Notes: generated by a model from the letters alone, not told the origin. Positions 7,980-17,679 are shown, counted from the first letter of the stretch. The stretch is 64,000 nucleotides of DNA from Neolewinella xylanilytica (GCF_002934605.1 NZ_PTJC01000008.1:101060-165059); one strand, 5' to 3'. Translations and numbers: made by a program.

Positions 7980-9403
7980 CAGTCGACGTCCCACCACACG
8001 GGGACGTTCACGGAGTTGCCGTCGGTGGCCTCGGCGGCGCCGCGGTAGTTCTGGAAATTCAGCGCCTGCTCGTCGGCGGGATAGGGAAAGCGGACGGGGT
8101 ACCGGCCGTCGTTCAGGCTGGCCGCCACGGGCAGCAGAGCCGGGTAGCCGGTGCGCCGCCACTCGATCCAGCCTTCGTAGGCGTCCCCGATCCCGGCGAT
8201 CCACTTCTGGGTGATGATCTGTTCCAGACCGCGCGAGGCGTCCCAGGCGGCGGGACCGCTGGTCAGGTAATCGTCGGGCAATTCGGTTTGCCAGTAGGCG
8301 AAGGCGAGGGCCACGCCGGCGTCGTACAGCTCCCGGGCATCGGCCTCGATCAGGCCCCGATAGGCGGCTTCGGCCAGGAGCAGCCGGGTCTCCCAGGCGG
8401 TCATATAGTTGAAGTCAAGGTCACCGGTACGTTCCCGCCAGATCGTACCGGGGCGGGCGTAGTCATCGGGCACGATGGCGGTGGCCGCGTCGATGCCGTT
8501 GATGATGCCCCTGTATTCCCCGGTGTTGGCGGCGGGTCGGTACAGGACGCTGACCCGGGGGTCGCCCAGCCCGGCAAAGATGCCTTCCGCGGTCAGCGAC
8601 ATCAGGAAGACATTAAAGATGCCGACCCGGGCGGTGGCGAAGGCGAAGCTGTTCGGCGGGCCGGCGGCGAAGTCGAAGGTGGCGTTCTGCTCCGGGCTTT
8701 GGATGTAATCGCCGGCGGCGTACAGCGACTGAAGTTCCGCGCCGACGTCCCGCCTGCCGGAAATGCGCAGCAGGGCTTTGATGCGCAGACTATTGGCGAA
8801 GCGGCGCCAGGCGGTCAGGTCACCATTGAAGACGATGTCTCCGCCCAGGGGTATCGCGCCGGCGTAGTTCTCTATCGCGGCCACCGCGCTTTCCAGGTTG
8901 TCGAGGATGCCGCCTTCGGCCAGGTAGATGTCTTCCTGCCGGTCGTATGCCGGCGTGACGATGCCGGTGGTGCGCCCGCTGACCGCTTCGAAGTACGGGA
9001 CGTCACCGAAGATGTCGGTCAGTCGCATGGCCTGGTACGCCTTCATAACCAGGGCCGGACCCTCGTAGACGGCCGCGGCGGGATTGTTCCGGCTCTGTTG
9101 GAGTACGGTTTCGTTGTCGCGCAGGGCCACATAAAGTACGTCCCAGGGATTGCCGCCCTCCTGCGGACTGCTCAGCGCGTGGCGGTCCAGCAGGTTAAAG
9201 TCGATCATGGCGAAGTGCTGGCTCAGCAGGTTGCCGGCCACAAAGCCCTCGTAGCTCATGGCGTCACCGTAGCCGTAGAGCACCTGGCGGAACAGCAGCT
9301 CGTTCTGGACGGTAGACGGCGCGTTGCCATTCGTGTTGATCTCCTCAAAATCTTGGGTGCACCCCAGCAAGATGAGCGGAAGCAGGTAGCGGAGCTTGTT
9401 CAT
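7979..9403 (-). CDS. SusD/RagB-like outer-membrane nutrient-binding lipoprotein
   Basis: A 474-residue lipoprotein. The signal peptide ends in the lipobox LLGC, so lipidation is expected at Cys15. The body shows the SusD helical pattern: early TQDFEEIN, DIFGDVPYFEA, WRRFANSLRIKALLRIS, and the closing QKWIAGIGDAYEGWIEWRRTG. The length and layout fit the SusD-like_2 branch. Family members cap the SusC channel and bind substrate at the cell surface. It lies 18 bp downstream of the susC-like gene and overlaps the symporter by one base. No glycoside hydrolase or anti-sigma factor is adjacent, so this is not a standard polysaccharide-utilisation locus; a small substrate is inferred. Confidence 0.93.
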   Translation of the reverse strand: MNKLRYLLPLILLGCTQDFEEINTNGNAPSTVQNELLFRQVLYGYGDAMSYEGFVAGNLLSQHFAMIDFNLLDRHALSSPQEGGNPWDVLYVALRDNETVLQQSRNNPAAAVYEGPALVMKAYQAMRLTDIFGDVPYFEAVSGRTTGIVTPAYDRQEDIYLAEGGILDNLESAVAAIENYAGAIPLGGDIVFNGDLTAWRRFANSLRIKALLRISGRRDVGAELQSLYAAGDYIQSPEQNATFDFAAGPPNSFAFATARVGIFNVFLMSLTAEGIFAGLGDPRVSVLYRPAANTGEYRGIINGIDAATAIVPDDYARPGTIWRERTGDLDFNYMTAWETRLLLAEAAYRGLIEADARELYDAGVALAFAYWQTELPDDYLTSGPAAWDASRGLEQIITQKWIAGIGDAYEGWIEWRRTGYPALLPVAASLNDGRYPVRFPYPADEQALNFQNYRGAAEATDGNSVNVPVWWDVD

Positions 9404-9421
9404 GGGTAGTGATTGGGGCGG

Positions 9422-12400
9422 TTAGAAATCGAGACCGAGGCTAAGGCCGAAACTGCGGGCGCTCGGGTAGGTCATGTCCTCGACCCCGAAGACGATGCCC
9501 TGTCCCTGGATGGCGAACTGCTCGGGATCGAAGTGCGGGATCTCCGACCAGGCGTAGAGATTCCGTCCGATGAGACTCACCGAGACACCCTGGAATCCAC
9601 CGAGGGGGCCGTCCGCGAGGGCGCTGCGGTCCAGGCGGTAGGTAAGCCGCAGCTCGCGCAGCTTCAGGTAGCTGGCGTCGTAGAGATTATTCTCCTCGTG
9701 GTTGCGGTCGTAGTAGCTGCGGTAGTAGCTCTCCGCCGAGATGGCGGTGGTGTTGTCGACGTAGACTGGTTCGCTGTCCGTCCCGGTATTCACCACGCCG
9801 GGAACGACGATGCCCGCCTCGGGGCGATAGGCCGTCTCTTCCAGCTGACCCGCTACGCCGGCCAGGCTCAGGCTGCGGCTGACGATCTGCCCGCCCTGCC
9901 GCCAGTCGAGCAGGAGGTTCAGTTCGAGGTTCCGGAAGCGGAAGCTGTTGGCGGCCCCGAGGATGAAGTCAGGATTGGCGTTGCCGATCTTCCGCAGGGT
10001 ATTATCGGCGATGAACTGGCCCTGGTTTGTAAGGATGAAGCGGCCGTCGTCCGTTTTGCGGTAGCCGGTGCCCCAGATGTCGCCGATCTCCCCGCCGGGC
10101 TCGACGATGAAGTAGACCGTCTGGTTCACCGAGTTGTACACCCGGCTGTAGGCTAAGGTGAAGCGGTCCGTGCCGGCGGGGAGCTCATCCACCACGGCGC
10201 GGCTGCTGCTGAAGTTGAAGCGGCTGGTCCAGCGGAAATCCTCCGTCACGACGAGCGTAAGCGACAGGATGGCCTCGACTCCACGCGAACTCACGGTACC
10301 GCCGTTCACGATCTGCTGGTTGTAGCCCGACGACTGGGCGATGGGCAGACTCAAAATCTGGTTCTCCGTGCGCTGGGTGAAGTAGGTGAAGTCCAGTCCG
10401 AGGCGGTATTCCAGCAGCCGGATGTCGGCGCCCAGTTCCGTAGTGGTGGTCTGCTCGGGCTTGAGGTTCGGTTGGGCGAGTACGGACTGCTCCGTGAAGG
10501 TCGGCTGACCGTTGTACGGTGAACGCGCCACGAAGGTGGAGCTGGTCCGGAAGGGATCGGTATCGTTACCGACCTGGGCCACGTTCGCCCGCAGCTGGAG
10601 GTAGCTCACGGCCTCCGGCAAGTCCAGCAAGCGGCTGGCCAGGAAGCTCACGCTCGCGGACGGGTAAAAGAAACTGGTGTTGTCCGCACTCGCCGGATTG
10701 GCCAGGGCGCTCGACCAGTCGTTGCGGCCGGTCAGGTCCAGAAAAAGGTAGTCGCGGAAGCCGAAGCGTGCCAGTCCGTACAGGCTGTTGATGCGCTTCT
10801 CGGCGGCCTGGTCGACGATCACCACCGGACTGGCCGCGTTGCTCAGGCGGAAGATGCCGGGCTGGGCTAGCGTCAGGGCGTTGCTTTGGTTGTTTTCGGC
10901 CAGCTGGGTGAGGCGGTTGCCGCCGGCGAGCAGGTTGAGAGTGAAGTCGCCAAAGGATTGCGTGTAGTCCAAAAGGAAATCCGTATTGATCTCGCGGAAC
11001 AGCACGTCGTTCTCCGCGTAGCCGCCCTGGGGAAAACGGTTGGAGCTGAAGTTGCGGAGAAAGCGGCGGCGCTCGTTGCTGTAGTCCATGCCCGACCGCA
11101 CCTGCAGACTGAGGTTATCCAGCAGTTCGTAGCGGGCGGAAAGGAAGCCGAACAGCCGATCGCGGTCCAGCCCGTTGCGGTTCTCCAGCAGGGTGAAGTA
11201 CGGGTTGTCGAAGAAGGTGTAGTTGTAGCTGTACTGCTGCGTGCCCTCCAGGCCGGGCTGCCAGTAGTCGCGCAGGATCTCAAGGTCCGTCTGCCGGCCC
11301 AGCCAAGCGGTGAGGTCGTAGTTGATGTTCTCGGAGCCGTAGCCACCGGCCGGGCGGTTGTCGGAGGTCGTATTAATGTAGTTCAGGCTGGCGTCCAGGT
11401 GCAGGCGCTCGGCGGGGCGGAAGCCGAAGCGACCGGCCAGCGTCTTGCGCTTCAGGTTTACCCCGGGGATGTAGCTGTCACTGCGTAAGTCGGTGACCGA
11501 CAGCCGGAAGTCACCGTCCGCCCCACCTCCGCTGATGGCGAGGTTATGGATGGCGGTGGTTCCCGAGTCGTAGAAATCGCGGACGTTATCCGGTTGGCTC
11601 ACGAAGGGTGTCGAGGGGATCGGCAGTCCACCGTGGACCGCCACGTCGCCGCCCCGCACCACCGTGCCGTCCGCCAGGGTGACCGGGCTGTCGAATTGGG
11701 GCACCTGGTTGCCGACGTCCAATCGGGGCCCGTAGCTGTAGGTGATGTTATCGCTGATGCCGCCGCCGAGTCCGTCGACGAAGGCGAATTCCCCACCCTG
11801 CCCCTGGCCAAATTCATTCTGGAAGCGGGGCAGCTGGAAGGGTCGGTCGAGGGTTAGGCTGCTGTTGAAGCTGATGCCCAGCCCCGGCTGCTTCCCGCCC
11901 CGCTTGGTGGTGATCACGATGACGCCGTTCGCCGCCCGGGTACCGTAGAGGGCCGCCGCGGAGGCCCCCTTGAGTACGCTGACGGATTGTACGTCCGCCG
12001 GGTTCACGTCCATCGCCCCGTTACCGAAGTCGACCTCCTGGAAGCCGGCGGCTTCCTCGTTGGTCCTATTGATGATGGTGTTGTTGTTGATGGGAATGCC
12101 GTCGACGACGAAGAGCGGATTGTTGTTCGTGAAGCTCGTCTCGCCCCGGATCACCACCTGGCTGGAGGATCCAACCCCGGTGGCCCCGGCCGTTACCCGT
12201 AATCCGGCGACCTGACCGCTCAGGTTGTCCACGAAGTTGACGGCCTGGACATCCGTCAATTCTTCCGATTGTACCTCCTGTACCGAATACCCCAGGGTAC
12301 TGTTGCTGCGGCGCACGCCCAGGGCGGTCACGACCACCTCGACGTCGTCCAGGGTAATGCCCGCTTCAAGGTGAACGTCTAGTGGCAGGGGAGTAGTCGC

Positions 12401-12655
12401 ATCAATCGGGAAACTGCGGCTAGTGTACCCTAAATAGTTGATTTTTAAAATCGACGGAAAATCTTGAATGAGTAATGTAAATGTTCCGATCGAGTCCGTT
12501 ACGGTCCCTTTTCCGGGATGATCGGCTTCATAGACCGTGGCCCCGGTGAGGGGTCCGTCAACCGACGTCACGGTTCCCGAGATCGGAACCTGGCTCAACA
12601 GGAATACAGGCAACAGCAGGTTACCAGCGGTAATCCACGCGCGGAAGCGAAGCAT
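9422..12655 (-). CDS. SusC/RagA-family TonB-linked outer-membrane transporter
   Basis: A 1077-residue protein with a signal peptide, a carboxypeptidase-D-like N-terminal domain (ISGTVTSVDGPLTGATVY, INYLGYTSRSF), a short linker with VEVVVTALG, the plug domain (VVIRGETSFTNNNPLFVVDG, DVQSVSVLKGASAAALYG, VIVITTKRG) and a C-terminal beta-barrel ending SFGLSLGLDF, an aromatic-terminated strand as expected for BAM insertion. It imports the substrate captured by its SusD partner using TonB energy. The start at 12655 follows a possible -7 box TATCTTTT at 12659-12666 by only 3 bp, so the message may be leaderless. It lies 40 bp after the DUF2064 gene, on the same strand. Confidence 0.95.
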   Translation of the reverse strand: MLRFRAWITAGNLLLPVFLLSQVPISGTVTSVDGPLTGATVYEADHPGKGTVTDSIGTFTLLIQDFPSILKINYLGYTSRSFPIDATTPLPLDVHLEAGITLDDVEVVVTALGVRRSNSTLGYSVQEVQSEELTDVQAVNFVDNLSGQVAGLRVTAGATGVGSSSQVVIRGETSFTNNNPLFVVDGIPINNNTIINRTNEEAAGFQEVDFGNGAMDVNPADVQSVSVLKGASAAALYGTRAANGVIVITTKRGGKQPGLGISFNSSLTLDRPFQLPRFQNEFGQGQGGEFAFVDGLGGGISDNITYSYGPRLDVGNQVPQFDSPVTLADGTVVRGGDVAVHGGLPIPSTPFVSQPDNVRDFYDSGTTAIHNLAISGGGADGDFRLSVTDLRSDSYIPGVNLKRKTLAGRFGFRPAERLHLDASLNYINTTSDNRPAGGYGSENINYDLTAWLGRQTDLEILRDYWQPGLEGTQQYSYNYTFFDNPYFTLLENRNGLDRDRLFGFLSARYELLDNLSLQVRSGMDYSNERRRFLRNFSSNRFPQGGYAENDVLFREINTDFLLDYTQSFGDFTLNLLAGGNRLTQLAENNQSNALTLAQPGIFRLSNAASPVVIVDQAAEKRINSLYGLARFGFRDYLFLDLTGRNDWSSALANPASADNTSFFYPSASVSFLASRLLDLPEAVSYLQLRANVAQVGNDTDPFRTSSTFVARSPYNGQPTFTEQSVLAQPNLKPEQTTTTELGADIRLLEYRLGLDFTYFTQRTENQILSLPIAQSSGYNQQIVNGGTVSSRGVEAILSLTLVVTEDFRWTSRFNFSSSRAVVDELPAGTDRFTLAYSRVYNSVNQTVYFIVEPGGEIGDIWGTGYRKTDDGRFILTNQGQFIADNTLRKIGNANPDFILGAANSFRFRNLELNLLLDWRQGGQIVSRSLSLAGVAGQLEETAYRPEAGIVVPGVVNTGTDSEPVYVDNTTAISAESYYRSYYDRNHEENNLYDASYLKLRELRLTYRLDRSALADGPLGGFQGVSVSLIGRNLYAWSEIPHFDPEQFAIQGQGIVFGVEDMTYPSARSFGLSLGLDF

Positions 12656-12695
12656 ACGAAAAGATATTAAAGGAAGGAAAGGTTGGGCGGCACGG

Positions 12696-13412
12696 TCAGG
12701 CTCTGGCCGGGGGAGCCCTCCCGAAGGTATCGCGGCAGCCGATGCACGGCCGGCTACGTTTTCCTTCCCATTCGCTTTCCGTCCGGCCGCACACGATGTC
12801 GTACAGCTCGGAAAGGCGGGCCTTCCACCGTTTCCAGTTTAGCAGGATATCCTCTACTCCATTACAATCTGCCAGTGGCCGAAGTAGCTCCGGCGTACCG
12901 AGCACCCGATGCAGTTCCCGATAAACCCCATTGGTCTGCCAGGGGATAGACCGCAGGGAGGCGCTTTCGAAGGTAGACTGCCTTATACCGATTAGAAAAA
13001 TCCCGCCTCGGCGGTCCGGGCCGAGCACGTCCCTCCCTGCGGTAAGCTGATGGGCGGCGGCGCGCAGGTGCTGCACGGTTAGTCCGGGGGAGTCATTGCC
13101 AACGACGATTACACTCCCGTATCCCTCGGAGAAAACGCTTTTTAGGCACCCGTCGAGCCGGTCCCCGAAGGTATCACCTACCTGGGCGGCTTCGTCGAAG
13201 TGGATCACCGGTAGACCGACGCGGTCCAAGGTCCGTTTCGTCCTTCCGATCAATGCATTCGCTACGCGCAGTCCTCCCCTTCGACATCCGCCGAATTTGG
13301 TCACCGCTTCCGTTGAGGCGGAGCGGCTAAAGAGGAGGATGGCAGTGGGCTGGTTCACGACATGGGGACCGCGAGGTGTTGCGAGCTCGTATGGGCGAAA
13401 CGAGCTACGCAT
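12696..13412 (-). CDS. DUF2064/TIGR04282-type glycosyltransferase (arsenosugar-associated family)
   Basis: A 238-residue GT-A-like protein. Recognisable elements are AILLFSRS near the N-terminus, LIGRTKRTLDRVGLPV, the GDTFGDRL stretch, SEGYGSVIVVGNDSPGL, DVLGPDRRGGIFLIG and IPWQTNGVY. This order is that of the DUF2064 (TIGR04282) family, which NCBI names for co-occurrence with arsenosugar genes. The usual dTDP/NDP-sugar chemistry is not demonstrated for this member. The ATG at 13412 sits 8 bp after the xylB stop; a GTG about 18 codons later is an alternative. A CIGC pair near the C-terminus is unusual. It is embedded between xylB and susC on one strand, so it may share their transcript. Confidence 0.75.
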   Translation of the reverse strand: MRSSFRPYELATPRGPHVVNQPTAILLFSRSASTEAVTKFGGCRRGGLRVANALIGRTKRTLDRVGLPVIHFDEAAQVGDTFGDRLDGCLKSVFSEGYGSVIVVGNDSPGLTVQHLRAAAHQLTAGRDVLGPDRRGGIFLIGIRQSTFESASLRSIPWQTNGVYRELHRVLGTPELLRPLADCNGVEDILLNWKRWKARLSELYDIVCGRTESEWEGKRSRPCIGCRDTFGRAPPARA

Positions 13413-13420
13413 TTTTCAGT

Positions 13421-14917
13421 TCATCGGTTTGCGGCGAGGGCGTTCCGGAGGGAAGTTTCCCAGCGGGCATATGCTGCCTCGAGGGCAGGTTTATCCGCCT
13501 CCCGTGGTTCAATTCTTCCCAACACTTCCTGCTGGCCCACCGCTGCGTCCAGGTCGGCACTCATGCTGGCGGCGACGCCCGCGGCCAGCGCTGCACCGAC
13601 TGCGCCGTTGGTGTTATGAATCTCGATGGTCGCTCCAGTGAGCGTAGAAATGGTAAAGGCGAATACTTCGCTCTGAAACATATTATCATTTCCTACGCGG
13701 ATCGTGCTCAGTTCGACGCCCAAATCCTTCATGATCTTCATACCGTACACAAAGGCAAAGGCGACCCCCTCGATGGCGGCGCGTACCAAGTGGGCCCGCT
13801 CGTGGCGGTTGAAGTCCAGGCCAAGCAGCCGGGCACCGACTTCCCGGTTCTGGAGCATGCGTTCCGGCCCGTTACCGAAGGGCAGAAAGTGGAGACCGTC
13901 GCTCCCGATGGGCACCTCGGCGGCTAGCAGCTCCATGTTTTCGTAGGTGGTGCCGGGTGAGCAGACTTGCTGGCGGATCCATCGATGGGCAATCCCCGTA
14001 CCGTTAATGCAGAGTAGGATACCGATGCGGTTACTGTCTTCGGTGTAGTTGACGTGGGCGAAGCTGTTCACCCGTTGGTCGGGGTCGAAGGCCATCCGGT
14101 CGGTGACCCCGTACACTACCCCGCTCGTGCCGCCGGTGGCCGCTACTTCGCCGGGACGAATGACGTTGAGGCTCATCGCGTTATTCGGCTGGTCACCGGC
14201 CCGGTAGCCGATAATCGTGCCGGCGGTTAGTCCGGTTTCCGCGGCTGCCTTTTCGGTTACGGTGCCTTGCATCCCTACGGCGGGTACGACCTTGCACAGC
14301 TTATCGCGGTCCAATTGCATTTGCTCGATTACCAGGTCGGCCCGTTGCTTTTCCTTAAAGTCCCAGAGCACGCCCTCGCTGAGACCCGTGATCGTCGTAG
14401 TAGGCTCTCCGCCTAAGCGGAGGGCAATGTAATCGCCGGGCAGCATGGCATGGGCGGTGCGCGCATAGTTGTCTGGCTCGTTGTCGGCGACCCACTTGAG
14501 CTTGGCGGCCGTGAAGTTGCCGGGGCTGTTAAGGCAGTGACTCAGGCATTCATCCGCCCCGATCGCTTTGAAAGCCCGGTGCCCGGTATCGACGGCCCGT
14601 CCGTCGCACCAGATGATCGAAGGCCGAACCACCTCATGGTTTTTGTCGACGAGAACGAGACCGTGCATCTGGTAACCGATTCCCACTGCTTTGATCTGGT
14701 CGCTTTGCACCTGCGTCCGCGCCAATAACTTTTGGGTGGTTTCGACCACGTAGCGGTACCAGAGTTCCGGGTCCTGTTCCGCCCAACCGGATTCGGGGGC
14801 ATCCATGTCCATTTCCTCTTCGGGCGCCTGGACGCGGGCGAGCACTTTTCCAGTGGCCGCTTCTACCAGGGCTGCTTTGACGGATGAGGAACCAATATCG
14901 TAACCGATCGAGTACAT
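13421..14917 (-). CDS. xylB: Xylulokinase (FGGY family)
   Basis: A 498-residue kinase, the normal length for the family. The N-terminal ATPase motif GYDIGSSSVKAALV, the substrate-site region GYQMHGLVLVD with IIWCDGRA, and the C-terminal GAVGAALAAG place it among xylulokinases rather than glycerol kinases. It phosphorylates D-xylulose for the pentose phosphate pathway. Xylose isomerase (xylA) is in the same window but 46 kb away on the other strand, so the usual xylAB unit is split. It follows the Fe-S gene by 43 bp and precedes the DUF2064 gene by 8 bp. Related FGGY specificities cannot be excluded. Confidence 0.9.
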   Translation of the reverse strand: MYSIGYDIGSSSVKAALVEAATGKVLARVQAPEEEMDMDAPESGWAEQDPELWYRYVVETTQKLLARTQVQSDQIKAVGIGYQMHGLVLVDKNHEVVRPSIIWCDGRAVDTGHRAFKAIGADECLSHCLNSPGNFTAAKLKWVADNEPDNYARTAHAMLPGDYIALRLGGEPTTTITGLSEGVLWDFKEKQRADLVIEQMQLDRDKLCKVVPAVGMQGTVTEKAAAETGLTAGTIIGYRAGDQPNNAMSLNVIRPGEVAATGGTSGVVYGVTDRMAFDPDQRVNSFAHVNYTEDSNRIGILLCINGTGIAHRWIRQQVCSPGTTYENMELLAAEVPIGSDGLHFLPFGNGPERMLQNREVGARLLGLDFNRHERAHLVRAAIEGVAFAFVYGMKIMKDLGVELSTIRVGNDNMFQSEVFAFTISTLTGATIEIHNTNGAVGAALAAGVAASMSADLDAAVGQQEVLGRIEPREADKPALEAAYARWETSLRNALAANR

Positions 14918-14960
14918 GGCGGGGCTTTTTTTGTTAGGGCCCCCAATGTAGAGCGCAATT

Positions 14961-15746
14961 TTAACTCCGGGCCATACTACGGACCACTAATTCGCTCAGA
15001 TCGTATACCATGACCTTATCCTGCGCCTGGCGACCGGTCACGCCGTCGTTCATCATGGTCATGCAGAAGGGGCAGTTGACGGCGATGATGTCCGGGTTGA
15101 GGGTGAGTGCTTCGTCGGTGCGCTCCATATTGACGCGCTTGTCGCCCGGTTCGTCTTCCTTCCACATTTGCGCGCCCCCGGCCCCGCAGCAGAGCCCGTT
15201 CTGTCGGCTGCGCTTCATTTCCACCAGCTGGCCGTCGAGCGATCGCAGGACGTCGCGCGGAGCTTCATAAATGCCGTTAGCCCGCCCCAGGTAGCAGCTG
15301 TCGTGGTAGGTGATCCGCTTCCCCTTGAAGTCTCCGCCTTCGGTCATTTTGATTCGGCCGTCGTTGATGAGCTCCTGCAGTAGCTGGGTGTGGTGTACGA
15401 TATCGTAGTGACCGCCCAGGGCCGGGTACTCGTTCTTGATCGTGTTGAAGCAGTGGGGGCAAGCCGTGACCATCTTCTTGACGCCGTACATGTTAAGGGT
15501 CTCGATGTTTTGCAGAGCGACCATCTGGAACAAGAATTCGTTGCCGGCGCGGCGGGCGGGATCGCCGGTGCAGGCCTCCTCGTCGCCGAGAATGGCGAAT
15601 TCGATGCCCGCGGCGGTCAGGATCTCGGCAAAGGCCCGGGTGATCTTCTGGGCGCGATCGTCGAAGGAACCGGCACAGCCCACCCAGAACAGGATCTCGG
15701 GTTGCTTGTCTTCGGCGGCGAATTCCGCCATGGTCTTTACTTGCAT
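14961..15746 (-). CDS. CCG-domain (Fe-S)-binding oxidoreductase subunit (HdrB/GlpC-like)
   Basis: A 261-residue soluble protein with two cysteine-rich CCG modules: GCAGSFDDRA and CPHCFNTIKNEYP in the first half, SCYLGRANG, LCCGAGGAQMW and CPFCMTMMND in the second. Such modules bind a noncubane 4Fe-4S cluster or similar and partner with dicluster ferredoxin subunits. It lies 17 bp downstream of the membrane Fe-S protein, so the two very probably form one complex passing electrons to or from the quinone pool. The ATG at 15746 was chosen because the upstream alternative at 15782 would overlap the previous gene and adds out-of-family residues. Confidence 0.88.
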   Translation of the reverse strand: MQVKTMAEFAAEDKQPEILFWVGCAGSFDDRAQKITRAFAEILTAAGIEFAILGDEEACTGDPARRAGNEFLFQMVALQNIETLNMYGVKKMVTACPHCFNTIKNEYPALGGHYDIVHHTQLLQELINDGRIKMTEGGDFKGKRITYHDSCYLGRANGIYEAPRDVLRSLDGQLVEMKRSRQNGLCCGAGGAQMWKEDEPGDKRVNMERTDEALTLNPDIIAVNCPFCMTMMNDGVTGRQAQDKVMVYDLSELVVRSMARS

Positions 15747-15763
15747 TGGGCTATAGGTTGGGG

Positions 15764-17113
15764 CTAGGATTCCTGGGTCCACGCGGTGCGGGAGGTGCCG
15801 ACGCTCCAGGCGCGCTGCTGATTTTCGATGCTGTTGAAGAGCGGACGCCAGTCGGCGGGTCCGGCGGCTTCGGTGAGGATTTCGTGGCGCCGCATCTTAT
15901 TGATCATTTCCAAAGGATTGATCAGGATCGGGCAGGCCTCCACGCAGGCGTTGCAGGTGGTGCAGGCGTGGATCTCTTCGCGGGTGATGTAGTCCCAGAG
16001 GTTACGGCCGTCGTCGAAATTGCTACCGCTGAGGGGGGCCTCCTTGTCGGGCGCGAACTCCATATTGCCGCTTCGGATCTTCCCGCCAACCTCTTCGGCG
16101 CGGTCGCGGACATTCATGACAATCTTCCGGGGACTCAGCTTCTTGCCCGTAATGTTGGCCGGGCAGACGGCGGTGCAACGGCCACATTCCGTACAGCTGT
16201 AAGCGCCGAGCACGTCGATCCAACTCATTTCATTTACGTCGTCAGCACCAAACTCGGGAAGCTCGGCACTCATATCCGGTTCCGGCGCGTTGGGATCGCC
16301 CAGTCCCATCATGGACTTCACCTCGTTCATCACCTCCGGCATATTGATCATTTCCCCGCGGGGCTTTAGCCGGGCGAAGTAGGTGTTCGGGAAGGCTAGT
16401 AGAATATGCAGGTGCTTTGACTTCGGCAGGTAGTTTAGAAATACAAAGACCATAAGCAGGTGGCCCCACCACCCCACCCGTTCGAGGGTGTAAAGCGTCG
16501 AGGCTTCCATTCCGCCGAAGACCATCGGTCCGAAGACGCCACTCACGGCGAAGTTGGTCGGTCGGTAATGGTCGGGGTCCATGTCCTGCAGAACAACGTC
16601 CGTACCGTTCATGGTGAAGATGCAGGCCAACAGGATCAGTTCGAAGACCAGGATCAGGTTAGCATCCAGTTTCGGCCACCCCTTCATTTCCGGCTTATGG
16701 AAGCGGGGGATGTAGAGGGCATTGCGTCGGATCAGGAAGATCGCCGTGGCCACGAAAGCAAGCACGCTAAGCAATTCGATGGTGCTGATAATGAAGTTGT
16801 ACATGCCACCGAGTGGCCCGAGAAACCAGCGGTGCACCCCGAAGATTCCATCGATAAAAATTTCGATCAGCTCGATCTGCGTGAATACGAAGGCGGCGTA
16901 AAGCATGAAATGCAGGATCGCCGGGATCGGCCGCTTGAACATTTTTTTCTGTCCAAAGGCCACCAGGAGCATATTCTTCCACCGTTCGCCCGCTGGCCCG
17001 GTGACGGCTTCGTCTTTTCCCAACCGGATATTGGCGGCGACTTTACTGAACTGAAAATAGGCAAAGCCCAGCGCCAGCAGCGCAACAACGGCAAAAACGA
17101 TCGACTGTACCAT
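15764..17113 (-). CDS. Membrane-anchored 4Fe-4S dicluster oxidoreductase
   Basis: A 449-residue protein. The N-terminal half has about five membrane segments of the NarI/DsrM-like type. The C-terminal half has two ferredoxin motifs, CTECGRCTAVCP and CTTCNACVEACP, separated by about 75 residues. It should move electrons between a soluble donor and membrane quinone together with the CCG-domain partner encoded next. Similar pairs are common in aerobic Bacteroidota; the donor (ETF, NADH or other) is not known. The start at 17113 lies 5 bp after a -7 box TACCTTTA (minus strand, 17119-17126), so a nearly leaderless message is expected. Confidence 0.9.
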   Translation of the reverse strand: MVQSIVFAVVALLALGFAYFQFSKVAANIRLGKDEAVTGPAGERWKNMLLVAFGQKKMFKRPIPAILHFMLYAAFVFTQIELIEIFIDGIFGVHRWFLGPLGGMYNFIISTIELLSVLAFVATAIFLIRRNALYIPRFHKPEMKGWPKLDANLILVFELILLACIFTMNGTDVVLQDMDPDHYRPTNFAVSGVFGPMVFGGMEASTLYTLERVGWWGHLLMVFVFLNYLPKSKHLHILLAFPNTYFARLKPRGEMINMPEVMNEVKSMMGLGDPNAPEPDMSAELPEFGADDVNEMSWIDVLGAYSCTECGRCTAVCPANITGKKLSPRKIVMNVRDRAEEVGGKIRSGNMEFAPDKEAPLSGSNFDDGRNLWDYITREEIHACTTCNACVEACPILINPLEMINKMRRHEILTEAAGPADWRPLFNSIENQQRAWSVGTSRTAWTQES

Positions 17114-17118
17114 GTGGG

Positions 17119-17126
17119 TAAAGGTA
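17119..17126 (-). promoter_or_regulatory. Putative -7 element (TACCTTTA) for the Fe-S oxidoreductase gene
   Basis: Matches TAnnTTTG at seven of eight positions counting the free bases. A CTTG lies 20 bp upstream as a partial -33 element. Only 5 bp separate it from the ATG at 17113. Confidence 0.45.
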
Positions 17127-17679
17127 TAATGCAGTGGCGGGGGACCCAAGGGAAGGCGGCGAAAATTCGCTGTACGTTGCCGACAACGGACGGTAAATCA
17201 TAATAGCCGTAAGAGAAAAATGTTTTTTCGACACAAATTGTTTTGTTTGCCAGTTTGCCCTATCTTACCGACGGCTTTACCGGCCTGGCCTTCCCCAAAC
17301 GTTGCACACATACACCGATTTGCTCCCTGCTTCCGGATCCGGGGAGTGGAGCAAATTGGTCATTTTCCACTCCGACCGTCGCCCGACACGGTTACGGACG
17401 GCCACCGGCGTGGGCGGTGGTGCGGGTCGGAGTGGGTGCTGTGCGGCGGCGGCCTGGGTGGGACTCCCACCCTCAAAGCCCCTCCTCAGCATTCACATTC
17501 ATTCCTTCTTTTCCGAAACCCTAATCCTGAATCAACCGGTCAGGTCGGTGCTCGGCCAGCTTGCTTTGGATAGCCGAACCGCGACCTGGTGATCGGTGGA
17601 ACCGCCGCCCAAATATCCACCCCCAAAGCAAAATCAGGAACAACCACCGGTTCAGGGTGCCGTCATCCCGACTCCTTTT
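17127..17679. other. Divergent intergenic region between the Fe-S oxidoreductase gene and lysC
   Basis: No gene recognised. It contains a perfect 8-bp inverted repeat, GGAGTGGA (17343-17350) with TCCACTCC (17366-17373), and a tight 7-bp hairpin GGGTGGG-ACT-CCCACCC (17456-17472). The 17210-17270 stretch is AT-rich. The symmetric repeat could be an operator; nothing in the sequence identifies a regulator. Confidence 0.4.
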
